Shown piece after piece: positions 1 to 5,664 of a DNA stretch of 5,664 nucleotides; position 1 is the first letter of the stretch; each line of letters opens with the position of its first letter. The position numbers were made by a program, and so were the translations under genes. Source of the DNA: Chloroflexota bacterium (GTDB taxonomy: Bacteria; Chloroflexota; Anaerolineae; UBA4142); contig JACQGS010000293.1 of assembly GCA_016199405.1 (NCBI GenBank), positions 1 through 5,664 of the forward strand, in the 5' to 3' direction. The notes under the pieces are model-generated. The model did not search any database, was not told where the DNA came from, and saw only the letters and a list, made by a program, of their open reading frames with translations.

Positions 1-351
1 AGGATGAAACCCAGTTCCAACTTCCAGCAACGAGCCCACGCGACCGTTGACTTTTGCGCGACCTTCCGACGGCTCAGTGATACGGGAAAGAATCTTGAGC
101 AATGTACTCTTGCCCGCTCCGTTGCGACCGATGATTCCGACCACTTCGCCGCGCTTGATTTCAAAAGCCAAGTCTTTGAGCGCCCAGATCGTCTCGTCCT
201 CGCTCGGCACGCGGTTGACACTCCGCAAGTATTCAAAAGGCGCAGTCAACAGTCTCCCCGTACTTTCGATTAGGTTGCTGGATTTTTTCTTGGCGACGCC
301 AATCCGATACCGCTTGCCTAGATTTTCAACAGAAATCGCTATCTCTGACAT
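1..351 (-). CDS. ABC transporter ATP-binding protein, polysaccharide export (Wzt/TagH-like), partial
   Basis: Only the N-terminal 117 residues are present; the frame is open to the left edge, so the 3' part lies outside the window. It begins MSEIAISVENLGKRYRIG, the usual opening of ATPases that power export of O-antigen, teichoic-acid or capsule-type glycans. The Walker A motif GRNGAGKST is at residues 75-83. A segment resembling the LLE-GxGFHP stretch of this subfamily follows at residues 108-117, exactly where the window ends. The roughly 35-residue stretch between the first strand and the IWALKD segment is normal for this subfamily. The ATG lies 7 bases after the permease stop with a weak GAG-type ribosome site, so the two are co-translated partners. 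The nucleotide-binding domain would sit on the cytoplasmic face of the permease dimer. Whether a C-terminal carbohydrate-binding domain (as in some Wzt proteins) is present cannot be seen. Confidence 0.93.
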   Translation of the reverse strand, partial: MSEIAISVENLGKRYRIGVAKKKSSNLIESTGRLLTAPFEYLRSVNRVPSEDETIWALKDLAFEIKRGEVVGIIGRNGAGKSTLLKILSRITEPSEGRAKVNGRVGSLLEVGTGFHP

Positions 352-358
352 TCCACTC

Positions 359-1243
359 TCACATCAAATCCACAATCGTTCGCTCGGTGCGTCGGAAATA
401 GTACGCCCCGGAAATGAGCAAGGCAAGTACGATCAGCGAGGAAGCCGCTAGCGTCCAATCCGGTCCTTGCCCCGCACCCAAGAGCGCCCACCGAAAACCG
501 TCAATGATCCCCGCGAGTGGATTCAGCCGGTATAGGGATTGCCAGCGTTCCGGAATGACGCTGCTGGTATAAGCAACTGGCGAGACATACTGCCACAGAC
601 TGATTCCCAAACCCAAACCCAACGCGACATCTCGAAATTTGACGCTGAGACTAGCCAGCCACAAACCAACCGCCAAGGCAGACGCGCAAGCCAACAGTAG
701 AAAGAACGGTAATGTCAGCACCGCCCACGTTGGAGCAATGCCATAAAACACCATCATTCCGATAAGCACCAAGAAGGAGGCGCCAAAGTCAACCAAACTT
801 CCCAGGACTGCAGAGATCGGAATGACCAAACGCGGAAAGTAAACTTTGGAAATCACAGATTGTTGATTGAGCAAACTATTCGCCGCGCGGCGCGTCGCTT
901 CGGCAAAGAGTTGCCAAGGAAGTAGCGCCGTGAAAGTGAAAATTGGGTAAGGGATTCCGTCCGATGGCAATCGTGCGATTCCGCCAAAGATAGCGCTAAA
1001 GATCACCATTTGCATGAACGGCTGAATAACAATCCACAACGGTCCCAGCGCCATCTGGCGATAACGTCCCTTGACCTCGCGCCACGCCAGAAAATAGAGC
1101 AACTCGCGATATTCCCAGACATGCTTGAGATCGAGGGACGACCATCCGCGGCTTGCCTTGATGACAATCGTAGGAAAAACCTTTTCTTCTGTTTGCCGGC
1201 GCACGTCGTTTTCAACTGCTATGGGTTCAGCGAATGAATTCAT
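359..1243 (-). CDS. ABC-2 type permease for polysaccharide/polyol-phosphate export (Wzm-like)
   Basis: This 294-residue inner-membrane protein has the normal length for the family. A roughly 50-residue cytoplasmic N-terminus leads into the amphipathic segment LAWREVKGRYRQMALGPLW (residues 52-70), a signature of Wzm/TagG-type permeases. About six hydrophobic segments follow, near residues 68-90, 100-114, 141-168, 173-200, 207-228 and 264-282. The conserved VKFRD (201-205), the SPVAYTSSVIPERW stretch (221-234) and RLNPLAGIIDGFRWALLG (239-256) match the ABC2_membrane family, as does the basic tail FRRTERTIVDL. With the adjacent ATPase it should form the exporter of a lipid-linked glycan. The start codon overlaps the preceding stop as ATGA (1240-1243) and lacks a strong Shine-Dalgarno, which points to translational coupling. 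The exported polymer cannot be deduced from this sequence. Confidence 0.95.
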   Translation of the reverse strand: MNSFAEPIAVENDVRRQTEEKVFPTIVIKASRGWSSLDLKHVWEYRELLYFLAWREVKGRYRQMALGPLWIVIQPFMQMVIFSAIFGGIARLPSDGIPYPIFTFTALLPWQLFAEATRRAANSLLNQQSVISKVYFPRLVIPISAVLGSLVDFGASFLVLIGMMVFYGIAPTWAVLTLPFFLLLACASALAVGLWLASLSVKFRDVALGLGLGISLWQYVSPVAYTSSVIPERWQSLYRLNPLAGIIDGFRWALLGAGQGPDWTLAASSLIVLALLISGAYYFRRTERTIVDLM

Positions 1244-2196
1244 ACGGTCACACGTTCTGCGAGCCGAACTTGCTCATACCATTCGATCGTTCGACGTAAC
1301 CCTTCTTCAAACTTCACCTTTGCCACAAACCCGAATTCTTTCTCTGCCTTGCTCGTATCCAGTTTGCGGCGCGGCTGACCGTTAGGTTGGGTTGTATCCC
1401 AAACGACTTTGCCTTGAAAGCCGGTCAAGCGGACAATCAAATCCACCAGATCGCGAATGGAGATCTCGAACGCCGCGCCCACATTCACCGGCGCCGAGCT
1501 GTTGTAACGCTCGGTTGCGAGCGCGATCCCCTCTGCCGCATCTTCGACGTACAGAAATTCGCGCGTGGGACTGCCGTCGCCCCAGACGATCAAGTGATCG
1601 TCGCCGCGCTCACGCGCATCCACGCACTTTTTGATCAGCGCGGGAATCACGTGTGACTTGGCGGGATCGAAACTGTCGCCCGGTCCGTAGAGATTGACCG
1701 GGAGTAAAAAAATCGAATCGAAACCATACTGATCGCGATACGCCTGCGACTGGACAAGGAGCATTTTTTTCGCCAGACCGTACGGCGCGTTCGTTTCTTC
1801 GGGGTAGCCGTTCCACAAATCCTCTTCGCGAAACGGCACCGGCGTGAACTTGGGGTAGGCGCACACGGTCCCAATCGCCACAAATTTCTCCACGCCGCAT
1901 CGCCACGCTTCGTGCATCAATTGCACACCCATCATCAAATTGTCGTAGAAAAATTCGGCCGGGTGCGCGCGGTTCGCGCCGATGCCGCCGACATTTCCCG
2001 CGAGGTGGATGATGACATTCGGACGCGCGTCGCGCAACACGCGCTGGATGGCATCTGCCTCGCGCAAATCGTATTCTTTGCGGCGCGGGGCGAAAATCGC
2101 GGCGGGTTGTCCGCGTCGCAGTCGCTCGACGAGGTGCGTCCCCAAAAATCCTGCGCCGCCGGTCACGACGACGCGCTTGTTGGTCCAGAAGGACAT
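1240..2196 (-). CDS. GDP-L-fucose synthase-like NAD(P)-dependent epimerase/reductase (extended SDR)
   Basis: This 318-residue protein matches the usual GDP-L-fucose synthase length. The family converts GDP-4-keto-6-deoxymannose to GDP-fucose in the cytoplasm by 3,5-epimerisation and NADPH reduction. The dinucleotide-binding motif GGAGFLG is at residues 13-19 and NVGGIGAN at 68-75. The segment GTVCAYPK (109-116) places Thr110 and Cys112 where the E. coli enzyme has Ser107 and Cys109. The YxxxK pair is Tyr139/Lys143, and SHVIPAL contains His182, matching the second acid/base residue. The reading frame runs 76 codons further upstream, but that extension overlaps the preceding epimerase gene. GGAG sits 5 bases before the chosen ATG, so MSFWTNKR is the start. 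Its partner GDP-mannose 4,6-dehydratase is not in the window. A related GDP-deoxysugar reductase activity remains possible. Confidence 0.85.
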   Translation of the reverse strand: MSFWTNKRVVVTGGAGFLGTHLVERLRRGQPAAIFAPRRKEYDLREADAIQRVLRDARPNVIIHLAGNVGGIGANRAHPAEFFYDNLMMGVQLMHEAWRCGVEKFVAIGTVCAYPKFTPVPFREEDLWNGYPEETNAPYGLAKKMLLVQSQAYRDQYGFDSIFLLPVNLYGPGDSFDPAKSHVIPALIKKCVDARERGDDHLIVWGDGSPTREFLYVEDAAEGIALATERYNSSAPVNVGAAFEISIRDLVDLIVRLTGFQGKVVWDTTQPNGQPRRKLDTSKAEKEFGFVAKVKFEEGLRRTIEWYEQVRLAERVTV

Positions 2197-2201
2197 AACA
2201 T

Positions 2202-2205
2202 CTCC
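2202..2205 (-). promoter_or_regulatory. Ribosome binding site that sets the start of the GDP-fucose synthase-like gene
   Basis: On the minus strand GGAG lies 5 bases upstream of the ATG at 2196. It separates the true start from the in-frame upstream extension, whose ATG at 2424 is buried inside the preceding epimerase gene. The site lies in the 28-base spacer between the two genes. Confidence 0.75.
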
Positions 2206-2224
2206 ACGGCAAAAGAATGGCGCG

Positions 2225-3208
2225 TTAGATCCGGATGCGCTTGACCCAATCGGCATTCGCGCGATACCACGCGACCACGCGCTGAATTCCCTCTTCGATT
2301 TGAACGGTCGGTTGCCACCCCAGCAGTTTCTTGGCTTTTTCGATGTTCGCCCACGTTGCCGGCACGTCTGCCGGATGACTCGGTCGGTGTTCGATGCGCG
2401 CGGAGCGTCCCACCGCAGCTTCAATGACGCGGATCACGTAATTCATTTCCACCGGACGATCATCGCCAAGATTGATGACGGTATGCCCATTCAACGCATC
2501 GCATTCGAGCGCCTGAATGGTGCCAGCCGCGATGTCATCAATGTACGTGAAATCGCGCCGAATCGTTCCATCGCCGTTCAATACCAGCGGCTCGCCTTCG
2601 GCGATCCAGCGGACAAAGCGAAAGATACTCATGTCCGGGCGACCGGCGGGACCGTACACTCCGAAATAACGCAGAACTGTAACCTGCAATCCATACAGAT
2701 GATGATAGGTGTATGCAAGCGCTTCGGCGGCTTTTTTCGACGCGACGTACGGCGAGAGCGGGCAGTCCGTATTAGCGTCTTCGCGAAAAGGCAGGGGATT
2801 GTGTGGGCTGTAGATGCTGGACGTTGATGCGAGCAAAAAGCGCGGCACCCCAAACTCGCGGCACAGATCCAACAAGTTCAGCGCGCCGGTGACGTTCGTT
2901 TCAACGTACGCCCAAGGATTCTCGACGGACTGACGCACGCCGGCGCGCGCCGCCAGATTGACGACCGCGGTGAATCGAGAACTGAAAAGTCCGCGCACGC
3001 TATCCCGCGCGCCAATATCGAGACGCTGAAACTCAAAGCGCGGCTCGCCGAGCAACTGCTTCAAGCGCCATTCTTTCAGCCGCACATCGTACGCGTCGTT
3101 GAGATTGTCCACGCCCACCACGCGATAGCCGGCACGCAGCAACAAGAGGGAAACCTGTGCACCAATAAAACCGGCTGCCCCTGTTACTAGGACATTCTCG
3201 GATTCCAT
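2225..3208 (-). CDS. NAD-dependent nucleotide-sugar epimerase, UDP-glucuronate 4-epimerase-like
   Basis: This 327-residue extended SDR protein has GAAGFIG at residues 10-16 for NAD binding and the acidic VDNLND segment (33-38). Catalytic candidates are Ser/Thr in ASTSSIY (127-133) and the YxxxK pair Tyr154/Lys158. The stretches ARAGVRQSVENPWAYVETN (87-105), YGPAGRPDMS (185-194) and RRDFTYIDDI (217-226) resemble UDP-glucuronate 4-epimerases (CapI/LpsL type), which make UDP-galacturonate, more than the GalE core. Assignment to UDP-glucuronate is family-level inference; a UDP-glucose or UDP-N-acetylhexosamine 4-epimerase is the alternative. The ATG directly abuts the TAG of the regulator gene, with GAAGGG 7 bases upstream inside that gene. 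It probably supplies an acidic sugar for the glycan exported by the downstream transporter. Confidence 0.85.
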   Translation of the reverse strand: MESENVLVTGAAGFIGAQVSLLLLRAGYRVVGVDNLNDAYDVRLKEWRLKQLLGEPRFEFQRLDIGARDSVRGLFSSRFTAVVNLAARAGVRQSVENPWAYVETNVTGALNLLDLCREFGVPRFLLASTSSIYSPHNPLPFREDANTDCPLSPYVASKKAAEALAYTYHHLYGLQVTVLRYFGVYGPAGRPDMSIFRFVRWIAEGEPLVLNGDGTIRRDFTYIDDIAAGTIQALECDALNGHTVINLGDDRPVEMNYVIRVIEAAVGRSARIEHRPSHPADVPATWANIEKAKKLLGWQPTVQIEEGIQRVVAWYRANADWVKRIRI

Positions 3209-3739
3209 CTAATTGCCCTTCGCGCCGGCATTCGCCACGAATGCCTGTCCACCTAAGCTGGGCATGGTCAAAGTGAGGCGCCCCCCATCCACTCCAATTA
3301 CAGGGAGCACATCAGCACCAGCGGAATGGACAACCTGAACACTTTGCTCCAAGCACGTCAGACGGCAAATCTCACCCAAATCACCATCACCCTTCAAGAC
3401 GACTTGATGATACCCCGCGCTTCGCGTCTGATCCAGGAGCGCGAGCGCTTGCGCGCGCGTCTGGCGGTAGACGATGAGCGACCCGCGCATGTAAAGCACA
3501 CCCACGCGCGATTTTTCCGCGATCCCGCGCGGCGTGATGAGATAGAGCAGGCGTTTGCGCTGCATCCGTCTGATTTTCACATAGCCCTTGTTGATCAGAC
3601 GCTTGAGATACCAATTCACCGTGCCGACCGCAACGCCCAATTTTGCCGCGAGGTCGGCTTGAGTAACCTGCGGATTTTGCTCAATCGTCTCGAGGAGTTG
3701 AAAGTTATGCCCCAGAGGAATCGGCTTTGATTCGTTCAT
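3209..3739 (-). CDS. Winged helix-turn-helix regulator with a Rossmann-like C-terminal domain, likely regulator of the polysaccharide operon
   Basis: This 176-residue protein has two parts. Residues about 10-75 form a MarR/Lrp-like winged helix: LLETIEQNPQVTQADLAAKL, the recognition-helix region VAVGTVNWYLKRLINKG (37-53), then a basic wing (KIRRMQRKRLLYLITPRG). This resembles the small MarR-type regulators that open exopolysaccharide clusters. A helical linker (about 75-108) follows, then VVLKGDGDLGEICRLT (113-128) and VQVVHSAGADVLPVIGV (134-150). These look like a strand, a glycine-rich turn and a helix of a degenerate Rossmann fold, which could bind a nucleotide or nucleotide sugar; that is inference. 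It is the first gene of the operon, downstream of a strong promoter carrying a palindrome, which suggests autoregulation. The best purine-rich match (GGGGAG) is 13 bases before the ATG, a long spacing; no better in-frame start was seen. Confidence 0.8.
   Translation of the reverse strand: MNESKPIPLGHNFQLLETIEQNPQVTQADLAAKLGVAVGTVNWYLKRLINKGYVKIRRMQRKRLLYLITPRGIAEKSRVGVLYMRGSLIVYRQTRAQALALLDQTRSAGYHQVVLKGDGDLGEICRLTCLEQSVQVVHSAGADVLPVIGVDGGRLTLTMPSLGGQAFVANAGAKGN
3216..3221 (-). promoter_or_regulatory. Ribosome binding site of the UDP-glucuronate epimerase-like gene, inside the regulator's 3' end
   Basis: The minus-strand GAAGGG lies 7 bases before the ATG at 3208 and is wholly within the last codons of the regulator. 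The regulator's TAG immediately precedes the ATG, so ribosomes ending the regulator are positioned to reinitiate. Confidence 0.6.
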
Positions 3740-3774
3740 CGGTCGGGTGCGGCTCCCCGCAAGAAACTCATTTC

Positions 3775-3795
3775 AAAATTCACGGCTTGAATTTT
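3775..3795. promoter_or_regulatory. Putative operator: perfect 8-bp inverted repeat over the -10 box and start site
   Basis: The arms AAAATTCA (3775-3782) and TGAATTTT (3788-3795) are exact reverse complements separated by CGGCT. The 21-base element covers most of the -10 box and the predicted start site, the classic position for a repressor. The first downstream gene encodes a winged-helix protein, making it the natural candidate ligand. Binding is inferred. Confidence 0.55.
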
Positions 3796-3818
3796 ACGGC
3801 TTTACGCCGGCTTGTCAA
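3791..3818 (-). promoter_or_regulatory. Sigma-70-type promoter for the polysaccharide operon
   Basis: On the minus strand a perfect TTGACA -35 box (3813-3818) is followed after 16 bases by TAAAAT (3791-3796), one mismatch from TATAAT. Transcription would start near 3784, giving a leader of about 45 bases to the regulator ATG at 3739. It is the only strong promoter match noticed in the intergenic region. It probably drives all five left-hand genes, as no comparable gap exists downstream. Confidence 0.72.
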
Positions 3819-4093
3819 ATCAGTGTCTTGAACGAACCCGAACCCGCGATGCGATATTTGGCAACGTGAAACGCGCGACTTCACGGATGACGCACGTTGA
3901 ATTGGGCATACGAGAGACTTACGAACGATGATTGAACGCGGGCGAGGAACTACGAGTGAGGCGACCGGGAAATGCGATGCGGCATTGCAAAGACGAATCC
4001 GAATTGGGGAAGAAATGCTGGGGCAGTTACGGTACATTTGAGGCGGAAGAAGAAACTGATGAAGACTGATTTTCTTAGAACGGACTCCTCACT

Positions 4094-4600
4094 TTAGTGG
4101 CAACGGATCAGAATTTTGCAACAGGGATTGCCCATTGCCAAGCATTCCTCTTCACGCGCTTCGACCGCGCGCGAAAAAATTCCGCTCGCCAATCCCGCGA
4201 ACACCCCGCGCACCAAATGGCACACGCCGCGTTCCGACTTGCCGTACGCGGCGGCAAACGGCGAATTCTCGACAACCAGCACCAGCTCGCGATTTGCCGC
4301 GTCGAATTTCGCGACGGTCAGTTTGCCCCACCCAATCTCTGTCCCCATCTTCGCCATAAACTCGACCGACTGCGCATCAGTCAATTTGAAAACTTCGCGA
4401 TATTTATTCGCGCTCAGCGATCCGCCGGTGAATCCGCCGGCATACAGCAATTCATCTGCGCCCGCGCCGAGTTTTTCTTCAGCGGCTTTTTGAAACGCGA
4501 TCAGCGTCTCGGGGCGAATCAACAAATAGCGCACATCGTTGTAGAGCAGCGCACCGCGCGCGGGGTCGAATGTGAGGTCAGCGAGAATTGAGTTGTCCAT
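4094..4600 (-). CDS. V4R-domain (4-vinyl reductase-like) small-molecule-binding protein
   Basis: This 168-residue soluble protein has an N-terminal lead-in (FDPARGALLYNDVRYLLIRP, 11-30) and a helical segment with GADELLYAGGFTGG (47-60). The V4R domain proper occupies about residues 90-168. Its typical features are ENSPFAAAYG (111-120), VCHLVRGVFAGLASGIF (126-142) and the terminal EECLAMGNPCCKI (151-163). Cys127, Cys153, Cys160/161 and possibly Cys167 are candidate metal ligands, as proposed for the family. V4R domains occur in BchJ-like proteins and as the effector-sensing part of XylR/DmpR-type regulators; the fold is related to TRAPP Bet3. No DNA-binding or catalytic partner domain is attached. 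It follows hyuB by 74 bases on the same strand, so co-transcription is plausible. The ribosome site before the ATG is weak. Function is unassigned; a sensor or carrier of a hydrophobic ligand is the best guess. Confidence 0.85.
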   Translation of the reverse strand: MDNSILADLTFDPARGALLYNDVRYLLIRPETLIAFQKAAEEKLGAGADELLYAGGFTGGSLSANKYREVFKLTDAQSVEFMAKMGTEIGWGKLTVAKFDAANRELVLVVENSPFAAAYGKSERGVCHLVRGVFAGLASGIFSRAVEAREEECLAMGNPCCKILIRCH

Positions 4601-4608
4601 ATCACATC

Positions 4609-4691
4609 TGGAAGTTTGATGTTAGAAGTTAGAGGTTGGATGGTACGCCCTGCCAAACATCTAACGTCCAATTTCTAACCTCCAACATCCA
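4609..4691. repeat. Long imperfect inverted repeat made of 7-base units
   Basis: Arms 4609-4642 and 4658-4691 pair across a 15-base loop with 5 mismatches in 34 positions, counting two G-T pairs on the plus strand. Each arm is itself a degenerate 7-base tandem repeat of consensus about GTTRGAD. The left arm reads GTTAGAA, GTTAGAG, GTTGGAT on the plus strand. The right arm reads GTTGGAG, GTTAGAA, ATTGGAC, GTTAGAT on the minus strand. The right arm covers the last hyuB codons and its stop. No T-run follows, so it is not a standard intrinsic terminator, though the transcript could fold there. Confidence 0.8.
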
Positions 4692-5664
4692 CCCCATAAT
4701 CCTCTTTCGCCTTTTCGCGCGACACTTTCCCATCCCGCACATCGCGCCGCAATGCTTCGGGATCGCGCGCGCGCGGATCGCCGTAACCGCCTGCGCCGGG
4801 CAAGCGCAAGGAGACGACATCGCCCTTTTTCAATTTGTCCAAGCCCTTGGATTTGAGCGGCTTTTCGTCGGGCGTATCCGGATTCAAAATGAATTTGCCT
4901 TTGCCGCCCTCTTTTCCGCCGAACAAACCTAGCGGCGCGAACGCTTGCCGATCGCCGTAGCGCGCGAAAGATAAATCGTCAATCAGCGAGCGAATGTCGC
5001 GCCGCAGTCCGAGCGCGCCGCGATATTTGCCTGCGCCGCCGGTGTCGGGCAAAAGTTCGTAGCGTTCCACGCGCATCGGAAATTCCAACTCGACCGCTTC
5101 GACTGGCGTGTTCATAAAACGCGCGAGGTGCGAGTCCTGCCCGTCGCGCCCGTCCTTGCACCAACGTGCGCCCGCGCCGCCGCCCTGAATGTCAATGTAG
5201 ACAAAACGTTTGCCGGTTTCCGGATGACCGAGGTCACCTTGGTAATAGCCGCTAAAGCCGCAGTTCGTAATTTGTCCGTGCGACCCTGCCATCACGCGGT
5301 CGGGCAACGCTTGCGCGAGCGCGAGCATCATCGCTTCCGCGATCTTTTGCGAGACCTGCGTCCGCGCGCCGCACGCGCGCGGCGGGCGCGGATTGACGAC
5401 GAGTCCTTCTTCCGCGCGGACTTCGAATGGACGATAACAACCGGAATTTGGCGGGACGTGCGGATCAACGACCGCGATCAGCGCGTAGTACACCGCCGCG
5501 TGCACCGTGGCAATCGGACAATTCACATTGCCCGGCACTTCTTTGTCCGTGCCGTCGAAATCCACAATCGCGTGGTCGCCCTGTTTATGAATATTCACTT
5601 GCAGTTTGATTGGCTTATTCGTCAATCCATCGTCGTCCACGTAATCCACGCCGCTGTATGTGCC
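4675..5664 (-). CDS. Hydantoinase B/oxoprolinase family protein (HyuB-like), C-terminal part
   Basis: The frame is open to the right edge, so 329 residues are visible and the N-terminus lies outside; family members usually exceed 500 residues. Recognisable segments, numbered from the edge, are VDFDGTD (34-40), GNVNCPIATVHAAVYY (45-60), DPHVPPNSGCYRPFEV (67-82) and GLVVNPRPPRACGA (87-100). They are followed by GGGAGARWCKDGRDGQDSH (161-179), LLPDTGGAGKYRGALGLRRD (204-223), PLGLFGG (244-250) and LRLPGAGGYGDP (286-297). The end DGKVSREKAKEDYGV is the usual family C-terminus. Homologues are the B subunits of ATP-dependent N-methylhydantoinase, parts of 5-oxoprolinase, and acetone/acetophenone carboxylase subunits. 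They work with an HyuA-type ATPase subunit, expected upstream (to the right). The substrate cannot be read from this fragment. The GTG at 5649 is an internal codon, not the start. Confidence 0.93.
   Translation of the reverse strand, partial: GTYSGVDYVDDDGLTNKPIKLQVNIHKQGDHAIVDFDGTDKEVPGNVNCPIATVHAAVYYALIAVVDPHVPPNSGCYRPFEVRAEEGLVVNPRPPRACGARTQVSQKIAEAMMLALAQALPDRVMAGSHGQITNCGFSGYYQGDLGHPETGKRFVYIDIQGGGAGARWCKDGRDGQDSHLARFMNTPVEAVELEFPMRVERYELLPDTGGAGKYRGALGLRRDIRSLIDDLSFARYGDRQAFAPLGLFGGKEGGKGKFILNPDTPDEKPLKSKGLDKLKKGDVVSLRLPGAGGYGDPRARDPEALRRDVRDGKVSREKAKEDYGVDVGG

Larger units (their letters stand above)
3740..4093. other. Intergenic region between the V4R gene and the polysaccharide operon
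   Basis: These 354 bases hold the promoter and operator at their left end and no convincing gene. A minus-strand frame at 3780-4037 lacks family features and runs through the promoter. A short plus-strand frame near 3928-4041 has no good ribosome site. No hairpin followed by a T-run was found after the V4R stop, so how the right-hand transcript ends is not visible. The roughly 3840-4080 stretch has no recognised feature. Confidence 0.6.

Noticed and set aside
2197..2424. 76-codon N-terminal extension of the GDP-fucose synthase-like gene
   Set aside because: It overlaps the end of the upstream epimerase gene, and a GGAG ribosome site with proper spacing marks the downstream ATG just before the Rossmann motif.
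1982..2827. 281-codon plus-strand open frame
   Set aside because: It lies antisense across the two epimerase genes, which carry clear SDR motifs. Its product has no recognisable domain and is rich in residues typical of a shadow frame.
3780..4037. 85-codon minus-strand frame in the intergenic region
   Set aside because: No domain or ribosome site was seen, it runs through the -35/-10 promoter, and its product is Arg/Ser-rich as in random sequence.
3928..4041. Short plus-strand frame (about 37 codons) starting ATGATTGAACGC
   Set aside because: There is no good Shine-Dalgarno, no recognisable feature and no supporting context.
4055..4080. CTGATGA resembling the hammerhead ribozyme core
   Set aside because: The required GAAA after stem II and the flanking helices are missing, so the match is only a common 7-mer.
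4097..4591. 164-codon plus-strand open frame
   Set aside because: It is fully antisense to the V4R gene, whose conserved Cys-rich C-terminus and NSP-type motifs show which strand is coding.
5362..5382. GC-rich perfect inverted repeat, CCGCGCGC and GCGCGCGG around CGCAC
   Set aside because: It lies inside a conserved hyuB segment (PPRACGARTQ) and is explained by Arg/Ala/Gly codons with G+C-rich third positions.

Overview
The window reads as a bacterial chromosome fragment with every convincing gene on the minus strand. It is best described right to left. Two unrelated blocks meet here. On the right (about 4094-5664) lie the C-terminal part of a hydantoinase B/oxoprolinase-type subunit and a small V4R-domain protein. 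On the left (about 1-3820) lies the start of a cell-surface polysaccharide operon. No gene is phylogenetically decisive. Moderate-to-high G+C, this style of glycan cluster and the degenerate heptamer-repeat spacer suggest an environmental bacterium, possibly Chloroflexota (Anaerolineae-like), but that is a low-confidence inference.

Right block: the HyuB-like CDS enters from beyond the right edge and stops at 4675. A 74-base spacer follows, containing an unusual long imperfect inverted repeat built from 7-base units whose right arm runs into the hyuB stop region. The V4R gene then occupies 4094-4600. The 354 bases between it and the polysaccharide operon hold no credible gene, but their left end carries a strong sigma-70-type promoter (TTGACA, 16 bases, TAAAAT on the minus strand). 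A perfect 8-bp inverted repeat overlaps the -10 box and predicted start site, and AAGCCG occurs three times around it.

Left block, in transcription order: a winged-helix regulator with a Rossmann-like C-terminal half (3209-3739); a UDP-glucuronate 4-epimerase-like SDR protein (2225-3208); a GDP-L-fucose-synthase-like SDR protein (1240-2196); an ABC-2 polysaccharide-export permease (359-1243); and the N-terminal 117 residues of its ATPase (1-351), cut by the left edge. Junctions are tight: stop abutting start, 28 bases, a 4-base ATGA overlap and 7 bases. This strongly implies one coupled operon. The two epimerases would supply nucleotide sugars (UDP-galacturonate-like and GDP-fucose-like), and the Wzm/Wzt-like transporter would export the finished lipid-linked or surface glycan. 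The first gene is probably the operon's own regulator, acting at the palindrome over the promoter.

Nothing here proves a new system. The best leads are the regulator/operator pair, the heptamer inverted repeat and the V4R-hyuB pairing.
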